Positions 1-15,152 of a DNA stretch of 64,000 bases are shown here, piece by piece. Each line of letters begins with the position of its first letter. Position 1 is the stretch's first letter. The DNA lies in NCBI GenBank assembly GCA_034190875.2, contig CM067348.1, positions 49,491,931 to 49,555,930 of the forward strand, read 5' to 3'. This DNA is from Urechis unicinctus. Taxonomy: Eukaryota; Annelida; Polychaeta; Xenopneusta; Urechidae. The notes beneath the pieces are model-generated. The model ran no database searches. It saw only the letters and a program-made list of their open reading frames with translations, and was not told the DNA's origin. The translations under genes and the position numbers were made by a program.

Positions 1-2700
1 TTACTTGTTGGTAGATCCTGAAGTATTTGACTGATGTAGGGTCAGCAAGATTCTAGCTATGACTCCAATGTAGTAAGAACCGAGACGACATAACAGTGCC
101 TTGATAACGGTGAACAAACTAACACCAAACACTAATGTTGAATATATTATGCACCAGCAAGAAGTGATTACTCCACAAACATAACATTGTGAATGCATGA
201 TCACGCGATGATAAACCACGAAAACCAGCCTGCCAAATACCCATCATCATCTATTTCGTACCACTGACCACAATATATACAAGTGTCTCGCAAAAACTTC
301 ATGATAAAGCGGATCTGCTGAATGAACTGTCTTGAAGTGCATTGGCATTTTACATTTTTCTAAATATTCGTAATTGTTAGATTAACATGATGACAAAGGA
401 TATGACGATAATGATAATCACAATTTTGGATAATTATGTAGAAAAATTTGATCTTTATAATGATTTTGATGACGTTTGTGTCGAAAAAAAATTAATCACA
501 GTTCGCAAAGTTCCATAGTATATCCATAGTCTCTTGTTTTTATATGTATCAAACTCTAGGAACTTTCAAGGAAGTGTTCAAATAGTTGACCTGAATTTGT
601 GAAACGTCTACATATTGCGTATACATAGAACAGAAGAGGTACGGCTTTCAGTCACAGTCCTCTGACTTTGTTCAGCTAGAATTATTATCCACAGTTCTGA
701 TATTACTTGGTTCCAGATAACAAGATGGTTGATATTTAATGCTCACTAAGCTCAAAGTGGGCTATGTGGTGATAGGTGAGTGCTCACTGCAAATGTTACA
801 GGTTAGGACTTAATTCCAGTAATATGCGAAATTCATATATATGTATTAACATAACTTCGAATCGCTTAAGATGATATTCCATAGTCTTATTGAGCACCCA
901 CTTGATAACACATGCATAAGTTGTGATGTTCGTATTCGATATGTTTCTAAGCTTGAACACCGAATGGAATAACATTGTAATCATCATAACGTACCAGACA
1001 GAAATTGCTGCGTGTCACTAATACATACACGTGAGCACAAAGCTAACTTGTCTTATAATGAATGCAGTTATCTAAATGAAATTATAACAGAAGTCAGACT
1101 CGTTATGTTATGAATCTAGCGTCATTGCAAACTGCAGCGCCCTCAATGATTTATATATACGAAATATGAATAAAAACAACACAGAGGAATGTGAAAGCAC
1201 ATATATGTTGACTCCTTAAGAAGTTTACAGCTATGCCATAATTCACAAACAATTTACTATCAAAATGCAAAGGTTTCACATGGTATACAATATGCAAGAT
1301 GTGCACATTCTTACCTTATGTTGGTTTGCTAGCTCAACAGAAACAATGCGTTCGCCTGCTGAACCTATGCGTCGGACACGAACCGTGGACCAAATGAATA
1401 AGTATTTATGCACAAGTTATATATGCTTACTTTTCATGGGCTAAGGGGAGGCAGAGGAATGCGAGTGCCTCGTGTGTTGGTGAGGCACCCACAGGGTATT
1501 TAACGCGCTGGGAATGACACATTATGGGTAATTGTTGTTGTTGGAGAGGACGTGGCCTTGGAGAGAGGAATAAAATATGCGGCAAAAAGGAAATTGTTTA
1601 CAAAAGGTACCATGTTTTAGCGCATTTAACACGAGCTCGTAAGAGCGCCTTGTGTCTTTGGAGATAGTTAAGGTTTGATAGAGGAAAGGAGTGTAAGTGG
1701 GAACCAGGGAACATACGATTAACAAACCGAGACGTGTACTGACGTTGATGCGGCGTAGCTCTATAGATTGCAAATTTTGAGTTGAGTTGGTGTGAATTCA
1801 TGAATGCACCGTGTCTTGGCTTGTCATCCATGCGAGATATTAGGTATCGGTCGAGATTTAGATAAATAAATAAATTAGTGGTGAATGGGTGAAGGGAGTA
1901 TGTGTGGTTTCAGGGGAGCGAAATTATTTAATTACCTTTGGAATGAGCTAATTCGAGAGCAAATATCTTGTCTATATAAATCATCGAGAGGAGATAGAAC
2001 ATGTCAGAAAAAATATGGAATTGGAATGGGTGTTTGGTTGGGATGGGGGTGCTGTAGCAGTGGGGGTTAGAGAAACAAAATACGCTGAAACTGGCGTATC
2101 TGTCGACATTGTGACCTTTGAGTTGAGCCAGACTCGGTAAAGATTTTGAATACGTGATGGCTTACCGAGGGAAGGGAATGTGGTTGGAGTCATGGAAACA
2201 AAGCGAGCTACAAAACTATATATACTTTTAAAATAGTTCATTTTCACTGTACAAGAAGATAACAAATAGCCTAGCAAATTATGCGCAAATAACGTGGCGT
2301 ACTATGACATAAAACTCAAAAAGAGGCTACAAAATATCAGAATCTGCTTCATATTTTCATTGCGATCAGGGCGGTTTTGGTAATTGTTTGCAGCCCAATT
2401 AGTCAATTTTGGAGGTCAGTGTCATTATGTTGGTTAAAAAACTGGATCATGCTTTTCGTGGCTGGCAACGCTTTTAGATAGAATAGGAATTAAGTGGCTG
2501 GTTACGATACCCTTTTGTAATCATTGTGCTCAGAATATTAGTACATTGTGGTCAGTGGTCAGTATATCGATATGCCGAAGGAGTGCTTACGTTTGTCTGG
2601 GATGTTGAAACGAGTATCAATAGTTTTGGTAGCAAGGTGTCAAGATGATGTCAATGGTTGGCCAGAATATTGCTTTTAGGTCATGTATTGGTGTTAGATA
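1..2700. other. No recognisable gene
   Basis: Only short open frames with no domain, low-complexity signature or convincing splice context are visible on either strand. The DNA is ordinary AT-rich intergenic or intronic sequence. I see no transposon ends in it. Confidence 0.6.
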
Positions 2701-2711
2701 TCGAATTTAAT

Positions 2712-2869
2712 GGAGCCGGTTCCCGTGGCGTAGTGATACACTGCATCGCCTTTCGACCCACATGTTGTGTACGAAGGTGTGAAAACCTGACTGGTTCCCC
2801 GTGACTCTGATGGTCACGTTAAATGGGGGACAGTGCCACGTGTTTGTGCAATGGGAGTTGTCAAAGCAT

Positions 2870-2870
<1 letters not shown>
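2712..2870 (+). repeat. Possible tRNA-derived SINE fragment
   Basis: An A-box-like stretch (GTGGCGTAGTGATACACTG, about 2725-2743) is followed some 35 bases later by a B-box-like GGTGTGAAAACC (2775-2786). A unique body then runs straight into a TA microsatellite, which is a common tail for SINEs. No second copy was found in the window and no target duplication is evident, so this rests on promoter-box resemblance only. Confidence 0.35.
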
Positions 2871-2871
<1 letters not shown>

Positions 2872-2900
<29 letters not shown>

Positions 2901-2933
2901 GATATATATATATAGATATATATATATATATAT

Positions 2934-2991
<58 letters not shown>

Positions 2992-3273
2992 ATATCTCTA
3001 TATATTTATATATATAGATATGTATATATAGATATTAGAGAGATATAGAGATATTTTGTATCTATATATTTGTATATATATATATTCAAATTATAGATAT
3101 ATATCAGCCCTATATATATATATATATGCTGATGCTATGAGAGAGAGATATATAGGACATAGATATATATAAATAATAATATATATATATGCTCTTCTCT
3201 CTATATAAATATCTAGATATATACATATATAGATATATATATATATATATCTCATATATCTCTATATATATCT

Positions 3274-3338
<65 letters not shown>

Positions 3339-3360
3339 AATATATATATATATATATATT
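2872..3360. repeat. (TA)n / GATA-rich microsatellite
   Basis: Almost pure TA dinucleotides interrupted by short GATA, TCTATA and AGAGAG variants. The open frames crossing it (Tyr-Ile repeats) are products of the repeat and not genes. Confidence 0.95.
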
Positions 3361-5310
3361 ATGGCAAAATGCTTCTTCGAAAATAGTTATCTTGTTGACA
3401 ATGCCAATAGACACATATTGGAAATAGAAAAGTAAGAACAAAGTCACCTATGAATAGCCGAAAAAATATTCAATCACCGCACACAACTGAGCCTTACTAA
3501 AATGTGTTTCATCGAATGTCGTTTATAACAGTTTTCAAGTGCTTAAAAAATCATCCTGTTGCAAAGTTATGGTTTTAGGAGTAAGAAGGATATCACTATA
3601 AGTTTGTGTTGCATGTGACACATGAGGTGCCAGAGTCAAACGCAAGAGCAACATGCTGCTGTTTATACGCCAGGTATTGGTTTAGACAGTTATCCCCAGG
3701 CTTCAGCACAAATGTAATGCGTTTCTACAGCAGACCTAACATTAACGAAAAACAAAAGAGATTAAACAGGGGCTGGCTACAACTTCATAAAATAAATCAA
3801 GAAACTGGCCCCCATGCATACTTACGCAATCGCATGGACAGAACTCCCTTCCCCACACCATCATATCCCCCTTCCTAGGTCAAGTTCGGATTGACAATAT
3901 GTGGGCCGCTCGGGACATGAAAGGTTAATCCTGTTTAGCAAATGTAATTCAATTCCTTTCTGGCGTACCAAATTGATTGTCGTCATATCAACCCATTGAC
4001 TACAAATAGATTCCTAGCAAAGACAACAAACATATAAATTCATCATTAAATAGATAATGTGAGACAACAACGTTATAGGGCACTTGGAACAACATGATGG
4101 ATAAATTGTGCTTATTTGGGTATCACTGCATATGATAACATATCCTATCTGAAAAGTGTTAAGATAAGTATTAACAGCGCCTAAAAAAAAGATATTGTTC
4201 GCTTCATGGAAACTAATCACGCCGATAAAAGCTGCACCATAATCAACGAATACTGCTGTATCAAAACGCATAGCTGACGTATATCAATGACAACACATAC
4301 CCTAGCCTACTGCTAACTTCCTTTACATTTGTCTACTCAGTACCAACACGGCGTTGATCTGAAACTGATCGACTATGACTGTACGATAATGAAGTGTGTG
4401 TGTATCGATTACAAACCCTGAATATCAGCTGATTTGAAACTATCTATAGCGATTGCTTTGCCTATTACCGCATTAAGTAGTCAATTTGTGCTCGCTGGTG
4501 TTGAAGCAGTAATGTAAACAGCAATGCATTTTATGGGGGGGGGAGAGCATCATGTTGTAGTGAATTAGTTGTGGTATGTATCATGTGTCTACTCGAGAGT
4601 GTTTTCAGCTGGTGCGGGGTCGGGGAATGACGCAGAGGAGTCCAATGTGCTGAAGTCCTTAACGACACTTCTGCTCTTGTTTGTCACAACACACATTGCA
4701 CCGAGAACTGCGCAAATTATCAAACACTATACAATGAATTTATTTGTATCTTTGCCGCATGACATCAGATTATGACGGTGCTTTTAAACGGCAATAGCAC
4801 CACTTTCAGCGCAAAAGGCTAATACGAATCCAAGCTTAACACAATAAGTCGATGGTTGTACGTCAAGTTTCAGATAATTTTATAAAAGCATCCTGAAGGC
4901 AGTAGACCATAACCACTAATTCCGTATCACAAGTAACAGTACATATGTAGATACCCTGCTTAATAAAATAAAGAGTGTATAGCTTCGCCGACAGGTTTCA
5001 CTTCGAGTGGCTCTGTGGTGATCGCCTCGCTAGTTATAATGCACTGCAATCGTTAGGTTATGCTGCTGTGATATAAACAAAAGTACATGGGAATACTGGG
5101 CTGACGTCACTGCGATTGATGAGAGCGGGGAAAATAACGTTTCGCAGAGCCTTTCTGCTGCCAAAAAAAAGGCGCAAATAATAACTACAATATGAAACGG
5201 CTCACCTCTAACAGCATCCGCGCCGTTGACTGTTTTCTCTCCGCGCTGCAGATGGTGATACTACATTGTCAACAACCGTCTAGAGCGAGGGAACTGGTCG
5301 GGGGTAGAGT
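3361..5310. other. No recognisable gene
   Basis: Nothing beyond short chance frames on either strand; the largest, at 3606-3878 on the plus strand, shows no domain and no splice context. There is a G run near 4537 but no transposon ends or arrays. Confidence 0.55.
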
Positions 5311-5311
5311 C

Positions 5312-5435
5312 TAACATTTGTTGACATGCCAGGGACATGTGAAGATCTCAAACATGGAGTTTATTGCTTCGCTGAGCTGTGCGGGGGTTATGAAATAACA
5401 TGAAATACAACGCCATCATCAAGCGACGGTACTTT
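5312..5435. repeat. Diverged copy of the repeat that flanks the TACA arrays on the left
   Basis: The stretch beginning CAGGGACATGTGA (about 5330) aligns with 25888-26010 and 34849-34975. The three share the GAGCTGTG, ATGAAAT and CACATGG landmarks in the same order, with many substitutions. At the other two sites this sequence leads directly into a TACA array; here no array follows. It is therefore an old member of a dispersed family. Confidence 0.55.
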
Positions 5436-5439
5436 AAAA

Positions 5440-6640
5440 TCAACACATGGGAGTGTTGATCGGACGTCTCGGGACCGGCGTCTATGAAAGACAGAGAGTC
5501 ATTTGATTGGTCACTGAGAATTCCAAGGTATGACAAAGCAACGCCCGGCGCCTAACAGGTTGCGTCTTCACATTTTTTGCTCGGGCTGAGGCTTGAATGA
5601 ACGACCTTAGCAAAGCTATAAACTGTTTGGTAATACTATAAGCAATATATACAGAATTGCGAATCTAGCGCATTTATACGCCTAGGCACCATCGTGAAAT
5701 GTAACTCGGTGATTGATATTGGCAACATTCAACAGTGCGAGGACCCGTATATGTTAACTCATCAAGACGTAAGCAGCTACACGCGTATTTCATTACAGAT
5801 GACGCTTGATTTATCTGTATGTTCGCTGCTTACAGAAAGATTTCGTAAGTTTTTCAACCAAAGTTGCTGCCACGCAGCGTCTGACAAATAAGTCATTAGC
5901 GCACAGTTTATCGAGCCTGAATATTAGTCCCTTGTTATGCAGTTTCAAAGTCGACAGCTGTTTACCGCATGAGAGCCATCTGTGATTATTCGGTTTTTAT
6001 CACCGTGCTCTGTTTATGACGAATTTGTTTGTATTGCCATGGAAACAATAATGTTTTTAGATAGCCTCTTCTTATCGCTCAATAACAGTAGCTCTTCGGG
6101 ATGGGGTGTAACACGAGTGTTGTGTGTGCAGATAAGTCATCTTGAACATGTAACGGCGTAAACGACGCGGAAAAGATTACTATTTGGTTTATTATTTGGT
6201 CGGTGAAAGCTGGTTGTCGATTGGCAGAGGAACAAAATGAGCAGCAAAACCAGACATAATTTATAAGTAGTATATAGAGTGGCGGTCCGGGCGCACCTTC
6301 CCTCATCTACACTACACCACTAATTATAGATCCGGTCGAACGGTAATATAAATATATACTGTTCCGCTTCATTATTTTGGGCGCACATTCAAACATGCGT
6401 TTGACTAAAGTGCTTTCCGGCATTGCAACACCTTCAATTATTTTGTTTGGGGGGTGAGGGATAATAAAATGCATCGTTAATATTTCTGACAATTGATGAC
6501 GCAGGAAGCAATAGTCGTCGATGGGTCGCATCATTCTAAGCATGCGCGATGTATGTGGCCTTGAACTTGAAAACAAACACGGTGCTGTGTTTCTGAATCT
6601 TCACCGCTTCTAAATTGGAACCTCCGCCTCCTGTTAGTTT
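5440..6640. other. No recognisable gene
   Basis: Short chance frames only. No repeats or transposon termini were recognised. Confidence 0.5.
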
Positions 6641-6649
6641 GCCGCCCTA

Positions 6650-7995
6650 AACTAAAGTGACCATAGGCCACGGTGTCAACGCCTTTCATGGCCACCACCG
6701 CTTTGAGTCAAACAAATATATGACTCTTTTGCTACGCGGATGGCTCTCTTTGGCGCTGCAGAGCCCTTACATTTTAGTTTTGCAGCCTTTCTTGGTCTTG
6801 GTGGTGGCTTTACACCTGTGCGGATTTCTTCAGCCCTGCTTTCTCCTTTATTGGATTTGCATCTTGTCTGCCGTATAGACAGACTTTGTCGCACACCTTC
6901 TAGGTCACATTATGATAGCACAGTTTCCCCCATTGTTTACAATAGAATTTACTACGGGTGCACTACTTCAACAGTGGGTCAGCTCATGTGCATCTCTCAC
7001 AATATCCTTCAGGGCCACTTAATCACTGTCTCTCAGATAATCTATTTCTGACTTCAACTCTTTTACACAACCTTCTAGTTCAGCAATACGCTCTTCGGTG
7101 TTCATTTCTATACCTAATGCCCTCGTTTATTCAATAGGTCGGTATATACAGTGCGTAAATGTATGCGCAATGAAAAATCACTCTGTGTATTGAGGTGGGT
7201 CAATATCATTCACAGTCCGCTGGACCCATATTTTTTCTTATGCCTTCTAATGCTTCGTCTTTCCCACGTTGGATCAGCACTTTGTTTTCTTCAATTGAAA
7301 CAGTTTGGTATGCTTTGACTGATCTAGACTTAATTTCACACTTCATTTGGGTATATTTTGAGACCTCAGCTTAGACGAGTTTAAGCTCATGATCCGAGAT
7401 ATTACCATCTTCAAGTGCTGTCGATACAATGTCAGCAATGGTATTCAATTTGCTCTGCGCTAGAATGTGGATCTCATCATGTTTTTCACCTTGATAGTCA
7501 GTTGCTGACTGTTAAGTTTTCCAGCGATTCCAAGTAGCCAACAAGCGGCCCAAGTAGTACCCAATACTGTGGCAATAGGAAAGTCAACCACTGTAGACGT
7601 TACACCTACGCCACTTGCACAGTTCCGCTAGTAACACGCTTAGAGACAGGGTTATTGATGCCCGTGGTTATAATATCACCGAAATAGCAGCCCTCTAAGC
7701 CAACAACCTCAAGACACGTATTGGGCGCGGCACTGTTATGTGTGGAACTTACTTCATCGAGGTGGACATTAGGTGTGTTAAAGATGCTAAAGTTGATGGG
7801 CGGGTCACCTATGTAAGTACCTGAAAAAAGCAATAATCCACCTAGACAATTATCAAGACCTATCATTTTTAACACAACATCGTCACATCGTAAAGCCCAA
7901 TCAGGAAATCCGAGGATGATAACCCTATCTAAAGGGGCATCAAAGCCAATGCAGATCTGGCAGAACCAGATAAACTTTACAGTGTGGCGTGTCAT
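6650..7995 (-). mobile_element. Decayed virus-like element block, family uncertain
   Basis: Several protein-like stretches lie in order on the minus strand. First is a 129-codon frame (7606-7995) of globular composition without a recognised domain. Next come a hydrophobic segment and a charged helical region containing ALEDGNISDHELKLV (about 7370-7430). Then follows a short heptad-like peptide starting MNTEERIAELEGCV (about 7105), and finally a Lys/Arg/Pro-rich stretch near 6680-6890. From memory, the helical region resembles conserved proteins of unknown function that recur in invertebrate mobile DNA, possibly Polinton-like elements; I cannot confirm this without a search. The block is clearly broken in several places and I treat it as a fossil. 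No terminal repeats were found. Confidence 0.35.
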
Positions 7996-8359
7996 CCCAC
8001 GACCACCCCAAGGCCGAGGATCCCTTTGTCAAGGCTCCCTACACCTTTTACGCTTATTACACAGTGCAGCGCCTACTGGCAGACCTACATGCGCCTCTGC
8101 ATTAGGATCATGCCAATGACCTCCATAGCAATCCATACGATCGCAGGGTGTATCAAAGACTATGTAGTGAGTTTGGTGTACGACGGACCACGGACTGCCG
8201 CCAGAATGCAACAACTACAAACAAAGGCCTTGGGGTGTTATATGCACATGATGCGTATGGTTACGTGAGCGTCTTCAAGGTTGCTGCAAGGACGTACGTT
8301 ATGACCCTACACGGATGGCTTTTGAGTAGGAAAAGGCAAACAAGCCAGGGTATACCCAC

Positions 8360-9375
8360 GTGAGCAGCCTACAATCCTTTCAGGAGCAAATGGGTGCTGT
8401 TCTACACCAAGCACAGGAGTCTGGGGCAGACGAGGCCTTGAGTACCTTCATACTGAACACGTCTGAGGGCTCCAAACAGCCCGGCGTTGATCGCATCAAT
8501 GACAGCATAAGGACCTATGTCAGGCACAGGGTACCAGCAATGCGTTTGAAAAATGAGTTATTATACAAATAAAGAAATACTGTCAAGGTTATGGAACTGG
8601 CGGTTCCTGTCAGTCTGCAGGAAGAGGTATTACAACTACACCATGATCTACCTTCTGAAGGACACCAGGGGGTTGCAAGATCACAGCCAAAGTCAAAGAT
8701 AGATTTCATTGGTTTCCTTAGGTGTGGAGCGCTACGTAACATCTTGCAGCACGTGCAATCGAAACTACCCGCCAAGGTAAGGGTTCAATGATAACATACC
8801 AGGCAGGTGCGCCTATGGATCGGGTACACATTGACTTCTTGGGACCGTTGCCGCGTACCACCAGGGGGGACGATTATCTGTTCATGATGGTAGACCTAAT
8901 GGATCGAGTGCATACCTCTCCCCTGTCAAACTACAGAGGTAACTGCAAGAGTGGCTTTTAATGAATTCTTCTCTAGGTTTCGATACCCTTTTAAAGTTTT
9001 CTCTGTCCAATCACGTCTCTTCCCTGCATTGTGTGAAGCTCTCCACAGCCATGAATCACGCACAACGCCTTACAGACTAATCGACAAGAGGAGAGACTCA
9101 ACCGTACATTAATGGACATAGTACACTGTTTTATCGGGAACCAACACCAGTGGAACATTCATTTGCAGCAGCTGGCCAGCGCACCAAGGGCGTCTGTCAA
9201 TAGAAGTACAGATTAACGCCAACAAACTCATTCTGGGGTGGGCAGAGACCGTATCGGCAAGCCAAATGTTCCCTCAGTACGGAGGAGGAGATGCAGAGAA
9301 AGTGAATCACGTAACGGAGCGTGACGAATGGACTTGGAGGTAGAAAATACAAGGGGAATGCTCAGATTCCGAACA
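8360..9375 (+). mobile_element. Ty3/gypsy-like retrotransposon fossil (pol, integrase region)
   Basis: The plus strand shows, in the usual pol order, the integrase zinc-binding region around 8590-8770 (LHHDLPSEGHQGVAR, then paired cysteines). The start of the catalytic core is at about 8815-8900 (DRVHIDFLGPLPRT), and the later integrase region is near 9100-9210 (IVHCFIGNQHQWNIH). Sequence just upstream, from about 8360, is compatible with the end of the reverse transcriptase/RNase H part. Gag, protease and flanking LTRs were not identified. The copy is heavily broken (more than five interruptions) and probably old. A short piece at 9337-9374 is shared with 50886-50921, suggesting a related tail there. 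Its 3' side is abruptly replaced by the TACA array. Confidence 0.8.
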
Positions 9376-9955
9376 TACATATATACCTACATGCCTATCT
9401 ACATACATACATACCTACATACATACATATATTCATACATACATACATACATACATACATACATACATACATACATACACATACATACAATACATACATA
9501 CATACATACATACATACATACATACACATACATACATACATACATACATACATACATACATACATACATACATACATACATACATACATACATACATACA
9601 TACATACATACATACATACATACATACATACATACATACATACATACATACATACATACATACATACATACATACATACATACATACATACATACATACA
9701 TACATACATACATACATACATACATACATGCTTGCATACATACATACATGCATGTACATACATACATACATACATACATACATACATACATACATACATA
9801 CATACATACATACATACATACATACATACATACATACATACATGCTTGCATGCATACATACATGCATGTACATACATACATACATACATACATACATACA
9901 TACATACATACATACATACATACATACATACATACATACATACATACTTACATAC

Positions 9956-9986
<31 letters not shown>

Positions 9987-10068
9987 CATACATACATACA
10001 TACATACATACATACATACATACATGCATACATGCATGCATGCATACATGCATGCATGCATGCATACT
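9376..10068. repeat. (TACA)n microsatellite, about 0.7 kb
   Basis: Nearly uninterrupted CATA/TACA tetranucleotides with a few internal variants: a TGCTTGCAT block occurs twice and a TGCATGCA cluster sits at the right end. Because 4 is not a multiple of 3, all frames on both strands stay open for long distances (Tyr-Ile-His-Thr and Met-Tyr-Val-Cys repeats); these are not genes. Confidence 0.97.
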
Positions 10069-10580
10069 ACATTTTTGAGGGAGTACGGAGTAAATAACCC
10101 ATGATGCCAATTCTCTTCAACCCATACATAAAGCTTCTCGCCATGGTGGGTCCATCTAAAGATAAGTACTGTATCGTCCGACTATGTTAGGCTCATCGAC
10201 TACTAATGGTGATCTAACGAAGCTGTCAGCAGCTATCATTGTCATATTTTCAAGACATGTAACTGGTCTAAACGTGGTGTGGACTGGTACATTGTACACA
10301 CCATGTTAGAGGCTGAACTCCACAAGAACGCGATAAACTTTGAGATTGATAACCATAAGCAGAGGGCCTTGTCAACACAGTATTGAATTCTGAATTTATT
10401 TAGAAGGGAATGATAAATGTGTTTCTATGGCTAAAATGTGGGACAGGAATAGCTTCTGGGATTGAGTAAATAAATCAATAAGTATTGTTTGCGTAGAGAC
10501 AGGATAAAGTCATCCAGGTTCAATGCGAACTCTTCTTTTATAGATGCAAATCAGATTGTTCGTGTATGTAGCAATAATAG
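10069..10580. repeat. Dispersed repeat next to the TACA array, copy 1
   Basis: Starting at ATTTTTGAGGGAGTACGG this ~510 bp stretch is closely similar to 26362-26880 and 35323-35840, each of which also lies on the right of a TACA array. The similarity ends near GTATGTAGCAA in all copies. No coding potential, TIRs or target duplications were recognised. This copy differs from the other two at scattered bases, whereas those two are almost identical to each other. Confidence 0.85.
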
Positions 10581-12569
<1,989 letters not shown>

Positions 12570-12885
12570 GATTTGTGTGTGTGTGTCTGTAAACGAAGCA
12601 TATTAAGATCGATTTGCCATTCCTAGGAACGTGCGCTAAGTGTACCTAGAAAGAAAACCCCCAGTCATCAGTATACGAGCTCAAGGTCTAAACTAAATGC
12701 GTTGCGAGACTCGTCAACCCAGCGCGTGATCGGCGATTCTCGGTAAATTCCGCGTTAGTCTAAGCTTAGTCTATCTAAAAGATTTCATAATATGACCGGG
12801 CAAGGAGGTTTTTCAGTCGGACAAGCAAAAATTAGGAGGACTTGCCCGACTGGACAAGTATTTCTCACCGCTGTACTTACCGAAT
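12570..12885. mobile_element. hAT-like MITE remnant, truncated
   Basis: Aligns with 33848-34120 and 42836-43095. They share AAGCATAT, the GATCGGCGATTC core and the final GACTGGACAAGTATTTCTCA. The two terminal CAGGG ends seen in the other copies are missing here, so this copy is truncated at both sides or replaced. It lies at the left edge of the first BTB-kelch locus block. Confidence 0.7.
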
Positions 12886-13793
12886 TACCCTACAACAACC
12901 ACAAACCCCTCCACCCTACCACCAACAACGGGCTACTTGCGTATGTAAATATGCCTAGGACGTTCGATATCGAGGGTGAGAAGTTGATTTATTTGTCTGT
13001 CAACAGCCATTACGATAAGATGATAAGATCGAGTAGTGTGAATATTCCGCTACGTGGGAAAGAGCTCATTGTTAATGTCAAATGACTTACAATGACCCTT
13101 GACATTGTCCGAATATATTTCTGTTAAGTACTCTATATGCGGACCATGAAGTGCCACACAGGGTGGTACGATGTGGTACGAGCGAGCTGGATGCAGTAAC
13201 CTAGTTGTCTTGAAAAAAACTTGTGGATCGCTATATGTAGGCATTGCGACAGAACGCGAACACCCCCTTCCCCACCCCACTATCCCCCAAATGAAGGAAA
13301 TGGCGTATGTTCCGCACCACCAATATGTGACTTGTGATTCTAGCAGTCAGGAAGCGTGACGTCACAAATAGCGCCTGTGAGGTAAACAGCTTACAAACCA
13401 AGTAAAGAGAATAGGTGGCCATTGGGAGCGGGTCAATGATATTACCAAAATGATCGTAAGTGATACACGATCAGATTGGGCTCAGTGTGCAGTTGATATT
13501 TGACGCGATGAACAACAGCAGTAAATACATGATTAATTTGTATTCATCGTTGCGAAAATATTTGCTAACAAGGATTGGGCTTCCCTCTTGATCTCAATAT
13601 GCATCACTGATATGACTGCTACAAGCGGCAGGATACGTGCAGAGTTAGTAGATCACGATGGCGAGAAATCATGTGAGGACTTGTAGTCAGTCGAGTATCC
13701 CGCCAGTACAGAGTCTCAGTATCGAAAACATATTAATCAGATAACGCGTGGTAGACTTTGCTTTTCGCCTATTGTCTCGTGACCGTCAGCTCC

Positions 13794-13800
13794 TATAAAA
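13794..13800 (+). promoter_or_regulatory. TATA box of BTB-kelch gene 1
   Basis: TATAAAA, 130 bp before a strong splice donor and inside a stretch that is strongly conserved with 44058-44064 at the paralogous locus. A start site about 25-30 bp downstream (near 13824) would give a ~105 nt non-coding first exon. Conservation between paralogues supports function; transcription itself is inferred. Confidence 0.6.
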
Positions 13801-13823
13801 CACAGGTGTACGTGTTCATAGCT

Positions 13824-13930
13824 TCACTGGTAATTTGACATTCAAAGGACAGCCATTCGAGTTTTGAGTCAGCCTAACAGGAACCTGATCTGAATCAAGA
13901 GGACGCGAAAGAGGTTGATAGCAGCAGAAG
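13824..13930 (+). other. Predicted non-coding leader exon of BTB-kelch gene 1
   Basis: Starts at the expected distance from the TATA box and ends at GCAGCAGAAG followed by GTAAGAAG, a near-consensus donor. The same exon and donor occur at about 44088-44194. No ATG in it leads into a long frame, so it would be 5' UTR joined eventually to the acceptor at 18151-18152. Confidence 0.55.
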
Positions 13931-15152
13931 GTAAGAAGCGTTTGCTGTGGTTCTCCTTATTGAACGAATCACTTGAGGGGTTATACATTTTGTTCCCACC
14001 TTCAGTCTCATAATTTGTTCTGGCCTTTCTAGCTATATATTATTTTAGACCGTTATCATCGGCCCATTACCGCTGTCAATTCTCGCTATCCATTCCGACC
14101 TACCTGCACTCATTGACAAATCGCATCGTATGTTCATATTGACCAATATCATTGCCCATATTCACTGACCAATCCCACTACCTGTTATCGTTAGCCATCT
14201 CATAGCCTATACCCTCTGACCAATCTAAGTGCCTTTTAACACTAGCCAATCTTATTGTTTATTCACACTGATCTATTATACTGCCTATTCTCGCTTACAA
14301 ATCTCATTGCTTATTCTAACTAACCAAACTAACGGCCTGTGGGTATTTTGTTGATAAGACAATTGTTGTCAAAACTTGGCTATTACATTACATTACACCT
14401 TTCTATTCAATGACTTTCCATCCCGGCGCCCATGCAAGTTTCAGTTACTTTTCACCGAACAATTATCACCCCACACAACTCAAAAATCACTTCTTGTCAA
14501 CAATCTTGCAGTTCATTTCAGCGCGATCCCCTTGTGCCGCCAAATAAGACTAATAAAAGCGATGACGTTATCATATTAACCTTTCACGTGGCTATCTTGC
14601 GATATCATGGATATGTTCTATAACAAAGGCATTATTTGAGATCAATGTTTTCTATCGTCACAATTAATACCCAGGTGTACAGCAATCCTCGCTCTCGGTT
14701 CAGTTTCTAACTACGTTCAAGTGTACTCCGAGATTGGAGTCCACCTACTTGTAAACTGTTATCAGTATAGAAATAGAAGACATAGGATATTGTTCAATGT
14801 CTTGAGTGGATCAATATAGTCACTGGGTGTTTTGCTAAAATCTGAGCTGAATGATAACACAGATCAGTGGGTCCAAAGTCACCAGTTCTCAGATTCCCTT
14901 CTCACTTGACCACTTAAACTAATATCCTGCTTTTGGCTCATATAAACTCCTTATTTCAATGTCATGACAAGTGACGTCAACCCAAATAGATCATTGTGAT
15001 CTCACTCTGATCGCTGCGACAGAAAGGGATATGAAGTGGTTTGTTTTAAGCTATGTGGACGGACAACCCAAAAGTGGTAGCTTCCACGCACGTAACTAAA
15101 CATCGCAATAAGATGTGTGTAGCATTTAATGATGCCAGATTGCGACAATTTG

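Noticed and set aside
3189-3386. Tyr-Ile repeat proteins over TA arrays (also 12382-12606, 24128-24628, 42413-42730, 50558-50933, 63343-63846)
   Set aside because: Simple-sequence artefacts without start context, domains or conservation.
6657-6894. Hydrophobic plus-strand frame that could be a membrane protein
   Set aside because: It is the complement of a Lys/Arg/Pro-rich minus-strand stretch, which fits the neighbouring minus-strand fragments better.
9321-10110. Open frames of up to 258 codons over the TACA array on both strands
   Set aside because: They are pure translation of a 4 bp repeat that contains no stop in any frame; the same applies at 25819-26333 and 34780-35259.
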